25,954 nucleotides of DNA from an uncultured Clostridia bacterium (GTDB taxonomy: Bacteria > Bacillota > Clostridia > TANB77 > CAG-508). This document shows, in pieces, positions 22,764 through 25,954 of the stretch (the first letter of the stretch is position 1; each line of letters begins with the position of its first letter). The DNA is taken from assembly GCA_934148985.1 (NCBI GenBank), contig CAKPDO010000021.1:1-25954 (forward strand). Reading direction: 5' to 3'. The translations under genes were made by a program, and so were the position numbers. The notes under the pieces were generated by a model. It ran no database searches and had not been told where the DNA came from. It saw nothing but the letters and a program-made list of their open reading frames with translations.

Positions 22764-22797
22764 ATATAAAACCTCCTAATTATTTATATATGCTTTT
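22756..22797 (-). terminator. recD2 terminator that encloses the next gene's start
   Basis: Perfect 15-bp arms (AAAAGCATATATAAA and complement) surround a 12-nt loop. On the minus strand the loop carries AGGAGG of the DUF6512 gene and the second arm carries its ATG; a T-run follows. It can act as terminator after recD2 (stop at 22810) and as a structure that masks translation start. Confidence 0.7.
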
Positions 22798-22809
22798 TTT
22801 ATTTTGTTA

Positions 22810-25036
22810 TTACATTTCTCTTTCCAATTTATACTTAAGTCCTGTATTTCGCCTCTTGCTGTCAACATTTCCAATCATAAACCCAACAGTTTTACCATCT
22901 CCAATAACAATCAAAAGCTTTCTTGCTCTAGTAATTCCTGTATAAAGTAAGTTACGAGTAAGAAGCATTGGTGCTGTTTTTGGAATACACATAATAACAA
23001 CATCAAATTCACTTCCGTTGGGCCTTATGAATTGTAATACTATAGCTATGTTCGATTTCCTCCAAATCTGTAAATTGATACCAAGCAATTTTATCATCAT
23101 CAAACTTAATTTCAACATTCTTTTCTTTTTCGTCTATATCTAAAATAGTGCCAAACTCACCATTAAAAACGCCAGTTCCAGTTTCATTAGTAGTATGTCT
23201 TTCCCAATAAATGTCATAATTATTTCTCACCTGCATTATTCTATCCCCAGTTCTATAGATGGTGTTACCTGTATTTCTTTCTTTTTTATTGTCTGCCGCT
23301 GGATTTAAAACTTCTTGTAAAGACTTATTTAATTCTTTTGTCCCAAGCAATCCCTTTTTGGTTGGTGTAAGAACTTGAATATTTTCAAAAAAATCATAAT
23401 TTCCAAATTTTTTAAGTCTTCCTGTACATAATGAAATTACCTGTTCTAATATTTTGTCTTGTGACTGTTCATTTATAAAGAAAAAATCATCTTTGGCATC
23501 TTGCTCCATTTCTTCTTTAGATACAAATCCTTCTCCATCGTTTATTCTATGTGCATTTACAACTATCTTACTTTTAGCGGCTTGCCTAAAAATTTTATCC
23601 AAATGAATAGTTGTAATTTTGTTAGATTCAATAATATCTTTTAGTACACTTCCTGGTCCTACTGATGGTAATTGGTCACTATCTCCAACTAAAATCAATT
23701 TGGTTCCAAGATAGACTGACTGTAATAAATAATTCATCAAAAACATATCTACCATTGACATTTCATCAACTATAACTATATCAGCATCAATTGGCGTTCC
23801 TTGGTAATCTTGACTTTTTTTATATAGTCCATCATCATTTATTTTACCAATTTCCAGTAACCTATGTAATGTACTTGCTTCAATTCCTGTCATCTCTGTC
23901 ATTCTTTTAGCCGCTCTTCCTGTTGGTGCTGCAAGAACTACTTTTTTGTTATGTTTTTGATAAATTTCTATTATAGATTTTATAATTGTCGTTTTTCCAG
24001 TTCCAGGACCACCAGTTATAATTGTCACATTATTGTCATTTACAGCTTTTATAGCTTCTTTTTGTTTTTCTGATAATTCTATTGCATTATCTTGCTCAAC
24101 CCTTTTAATTTCATCATTTATTGCTTTTACTTTTTTAGAATTTAATGTTTCATCCAATTTATTTAATCTATTACAAATTGCAACCTCTGTATTATAAAAA
24201 CTTTCTAGATAGACCCATTCTGTATCATCATCTCTATCTTCAATAACAATTTCACCTTTAGCTTTTAAATGAATAATTCCATCTTCAATTTCATCCATAC
24301 TAATGTTTAGTAAATTTACCACAAATTCTTCTAGATTTTGTAAAATCGTGCATGAGTGTCCATTATATGATATTTGAATTAATGCATATTTTATTCCACT
24401 TGTAATTCTTTTTAAACTTTTTTCATCAGTTCCAAGCTTTAGTGCCATATCATCTATTTGTTTAAAATTCACGCCTCTTACTAAATCAATTAAAACATAT
24501 GGATTTTCATTTATAGTTTCAATCGCCGTTACTCCTAGTTTATCATAAATTCTTTTAGCATTTTCAATTCCAATATTAAATTTTTTTAAGAACTCAACAA
24601 TTTGCCAAACTCCCCAGCTTTCCATGAAACTTTCAGCAATTTCTTGAGCCCTTTCACCACTTATTCCTTTTATCTTTTGAAGCTTAGATGGATCATATTT
24701 TAGAACATTTAAAGTTTCATTTCCAAAAGCTTCTACAATCCTTTTGGCTGTTGCTGGTCCTACACCTTTTATTGTTCCATTTCCAAGATATCTTTCTAAT
24801 GCCTCTAAAGTTTGTGGCATTAATTTTTCAAAGGTATCAACTTTAAATTGTTCACCATATTCTTTATGTTCTACTATTTTTCCCATTACCTTTACTTCGT
24901 CACCTTCAGCAATAAATGGCAAATAGCCAACTATAGTTTCTATTTTTTCAAGTTCATTTGCGTATATTTCAGCTATTGTATAGCTATTTATTTCGTTTTG
25001 GTATATTATTCCTAGTATTTCTCCCGTTAGTTCCAA
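22810..25036 (-). CDS. recD2: RecD2-type DNA helicase, needing a +1 shift at CGG
   Basis: RecD2 is a 5'-3' superfamily 1B helicase of DNA repair. Residues 1-70 resemble the OB-like N-domain, 80-140 carry helix-hairpin-helix repeats (GVGPATAKRI, IKGISGERA), Walker A is GGPGTGKT (342-349) and Walker B VIVDE (421-425). Unshifted, the frame ends SYSITIHKAQRK then TGA. Codon 674 is CGG (23017-23015); skipping its C gives GGA AGT GAA TTT, making motif V HKAQGSEF, and translation continues through motif VI (LLYTGITRARKLLIVIG) to 22810, total 741 residues, normal for the family. Without the shift both motifs are lost. The start is TTG 25036 with AAAGGA upstream. A single-base sequencing error is the main alternative. 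Confidence 0.93.
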
Positions 25037-25067
25037 GTTTTTGTTCCTTTCTCTATTTAATTAATTA

Positions 25068-25096
25068 AGAATATCCTTTTTTTTTATTTTTGTCAA
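25068..25096 (-). promoter_or_regulatory. Promoter of recD2
   Basis: TTGACA (25091-25096), 17 bp, TATTCT (25068-25073) on the minus strand. Leader about 25 nt. Confidence 0.65.
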
Positions 25097-25100
25097 GAAA

Positions 25101-25157
25101 TTTTTGCACCTTTTTTATATGAATTTTTTCTTGTTTTTGCACCTTTTTCATACGAAT
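25101..25157. repeat. Two direct repeats between recD2 and the por operon
   Basis: TTTTTGCACCTTTTT followed by TATATGAAT (25101-25124) and by CATACGAAT (25134-25157): 24-bp units differing at three positions, 33 bp apart, about three helical turns. They lie directly upstream of the recD2 -35 and about 40 bp upstream of the por promoter. They fit a paired protein-binding site. Confidence 0.6.
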
Positions 25158-25195
25158 AATTATGTCTATCGACCACCAATTCTACCATCTCCGTC

Positions 25196-25224
25196 TTGAC
25201 TTTTGCCTAAATAAAGAATATACT
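25196..25224 (+). promoter_or_regulatory. Promoter of the por operon
   Basis: TTGACT (25196-25201), 17 bp, TATACT (25219-25224); leader about 25 nt with AAGGAGG. Confidence 0.75.
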
Positions 25225-25255
25225 ACAACTATAAAAATATAAGGAGGAAAAATTA

Positions 25256-25834
25256 ATGGAAAACCTAATAGAAATAAGATGGCACGGCCGTGGTGGTCAA
25301 GGAACAAAAACAGCATCTTTACTACTTGCTGATGCCGCATTTAATACTGGAAAATATATTCAAGGATTTCCTGAGTATGGACCAGAAAGAATGGGTGCCC
25401 CAATTACTGCATACAACCGTATAAGCGATACCCCCATAACAGTGCACAGTAATATCTATGAACCAGACTATGTCGTAGTTGTAGATGATACTTTGCTTGA
25501 AACTGTCGACGTTACAGCTGGTTTAAAAAATACAGGTGCAATCGTCATAAATACAACAAAATCACCAGATTATATAAAATCTGTTTTAAAAGGATATTCA
25601 GGAAAAATTTATACTATAGATGCAAGAAAAGTTTCTGTTGAAGCTCTTGGCAAATATTTCCCAAATACACCTATGCTTGCTGCAATTGTTAAAGTTACAG
25701 GAATTATGAATGATGAAGATTTTCTAAAAGATATGGAAGGTTCTTTTAAACATAAATTTGCTAAAAAACCTGAAGTTATAGATGGAAATATGAAAGCTTT
25801 GGAAATGGCTTTGAAAGAGGTTAAAGAAATATAG
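25256..25834 (+). CDS. porG: Pyruvate:ferredoxin oxidoreductase gamma subunit
   Basis: The multi-subunit enzyme oxidises pyruvate to acetyl-CoA and CO2 and reduces ferredoxin, central to anaerobic carbon flow. The 192-residue product shows the gamma-domain pattern: EIRWHGRGGQGTKTASLLLA at the start, FPEYGPERMGAPITAYNRIS near 38, PDYVVVVDDTLL near 70. AAGGAGG lies 9 nt before the ATG. The next gene looks like the delta subunit, so the order is gamma-delta as in four-subunit enzymes. A related 2-oxoacid oxidoreductase (for example 2-ketoisovalerate) cannot be excluded. Confidence 0.9.
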   Translation: MENLIEIRWHGRGGQGTKTASLLLADAAFNTGKYIQGFPEYGPERMGAPITAYNRISDTPITVHSNIYEPDYVVVVDDTLLETVDVTAGLKNTGAIVINTTKSPDYIKSVLKGYSGKIYTIDARKVSVEALGKYFPNTPMLAAIVKVTGIMNDEDFLKDMEGSFKHKFAKKPEVIDGNMKALEMALKEVKEI

Positions 25835-25862
25835 ACCCATTTGGACCGGTTCTTTTTGGGTC
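25834..25862 (+). other. Small hairpin between porG and porD
   Basis: GACCCA and TGGGTC enclose 17 nt; an alternative pairing uses CATTTGGACC with GGGTCAAATG. There is no T-run at the base. It may tune mRNA stability between subunit genes. Confidence 0.35.
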
Positions 25863-25892
25863 AAATGTGCCAATATCGAAAGGAGTTAAAAA

Positions 25893-25954
25893 ATGACAAC
25901 TATAAATAAAAATACACCAATGGAAGAACTAACAATTGGTGGAAACATATATGA
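25893..25954 (+). CDS. porD: Pyruvate:ferredoxin oxidoreductase delta subunit, first 20 codons
   Basis: The start MTTINKNTPMEELTIGGNIY resembles the N-terminal ELxIGG segment of ferredoxin-type delta subunits; the iron-sulfur motifs would lie beyond the window edge. AAAGGAG lies 8 nt before the ATG. The call leans on its place after porG. Confidence 0.7.
   Translation, partial: MTTINKNTPMEELTIGGNIY

Noticed and set aside
22810..23118. Separate 102-residue gene after recD2
   Set aside because: Only the part after GSEF is protein-like; it is the end of recD2 (motifs V and VI) in the +1 frame.
1..25954. tRNA, rRNA or CRISPR loci
   Set aside because: No cloverleaf-like, rRNA-like or repeat-spacer pattern was recognised by eye on either strand.

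Overview
The window is strongly AT-rich chromosomal DNA of a low-GC, anaerobic, spore-forming Firmicute, probably a Clostridia-type gut lineage. The evidence is the rpsO-pnp pair, a cotJABC spore-coat operon, a Spo0A-like regulator, a pyruvate:ferredoxin oxidoreductase operon (porG, porD) and AGGAGG-type ribosome binding sites almost throughout. Native genes use almost no CGN arginine codons.

Layout. 1-617: start of pnp and all of rpsO (minus). 762-818: an orphan REP-like palindrome. 822-4457: a minus-strand operon of four related small helical proteins plus a coiled-coil protein, behind a consensus promoter. 4584-9097: a minus-strand operon with a Ycf46-like AAA+ ATPase, a DUF1257-DUF2997 fusion, a MiaB/RimO-like radical SAM methylthiotransferase without a visible TRAM domain, and an acidic protein. 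9272-10645: cotJA-cotJB-cotJC (plus). 10646-16532: an accessory segment whose right edge carries a second copy of the 3' end of cotJC. It holds a Spo0A-like regulator, a secreted SH3-repeat protein, an ECF sigma/anti-sigma pair, a pseudo-receiver protein and an HTH protein. 16622-19467: three proteins of unknown function, two of them driven from back-to-back promoters. 19647-22763: Fic protein, lysophospholipase-like hydrolase, predicted ATPase and DUF6512 membrane protein (minus). 22810-25036: recD2 (minus). 25256-25954: porG and the start of porD (plus).

Main finding. Three genes are intact only if the ribosome moves +1 at CGG codons: cotJC (two sites), recD2 (one) and the first gene of the small-protein operon (one). 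At all four sites skipping the C of CGG gives a GGN glycine codon and restores the family sequence: the region of the CotJC GTEEL..HLEM metal site, helicase motif V HKAQGSEF of RecD2, and the GxLxxAYxKK motif shared with the downstream paralogs. In the third case the shifted frame also ends 23 nt before the next gene, removing an otherwise unexplained gap. I found no other in-frame CGG in genes that look native. Seven in-frame CGG codons do occur, unshifted, in six genes, most of which look imported (AAA+/radical SAM operon, SH3 protein, the 18520-19467 gene). This suggests that CGG is unassigned or very slowly decoded in this lineage and that CGGN can be read as glycine by +1 frameshifting. 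Assembly error or gene decay are the competing explanations.

Several start codons were moved from the longest frame because a promoter or ribosome binding site lies inside that frame; these cases are given in the entries.
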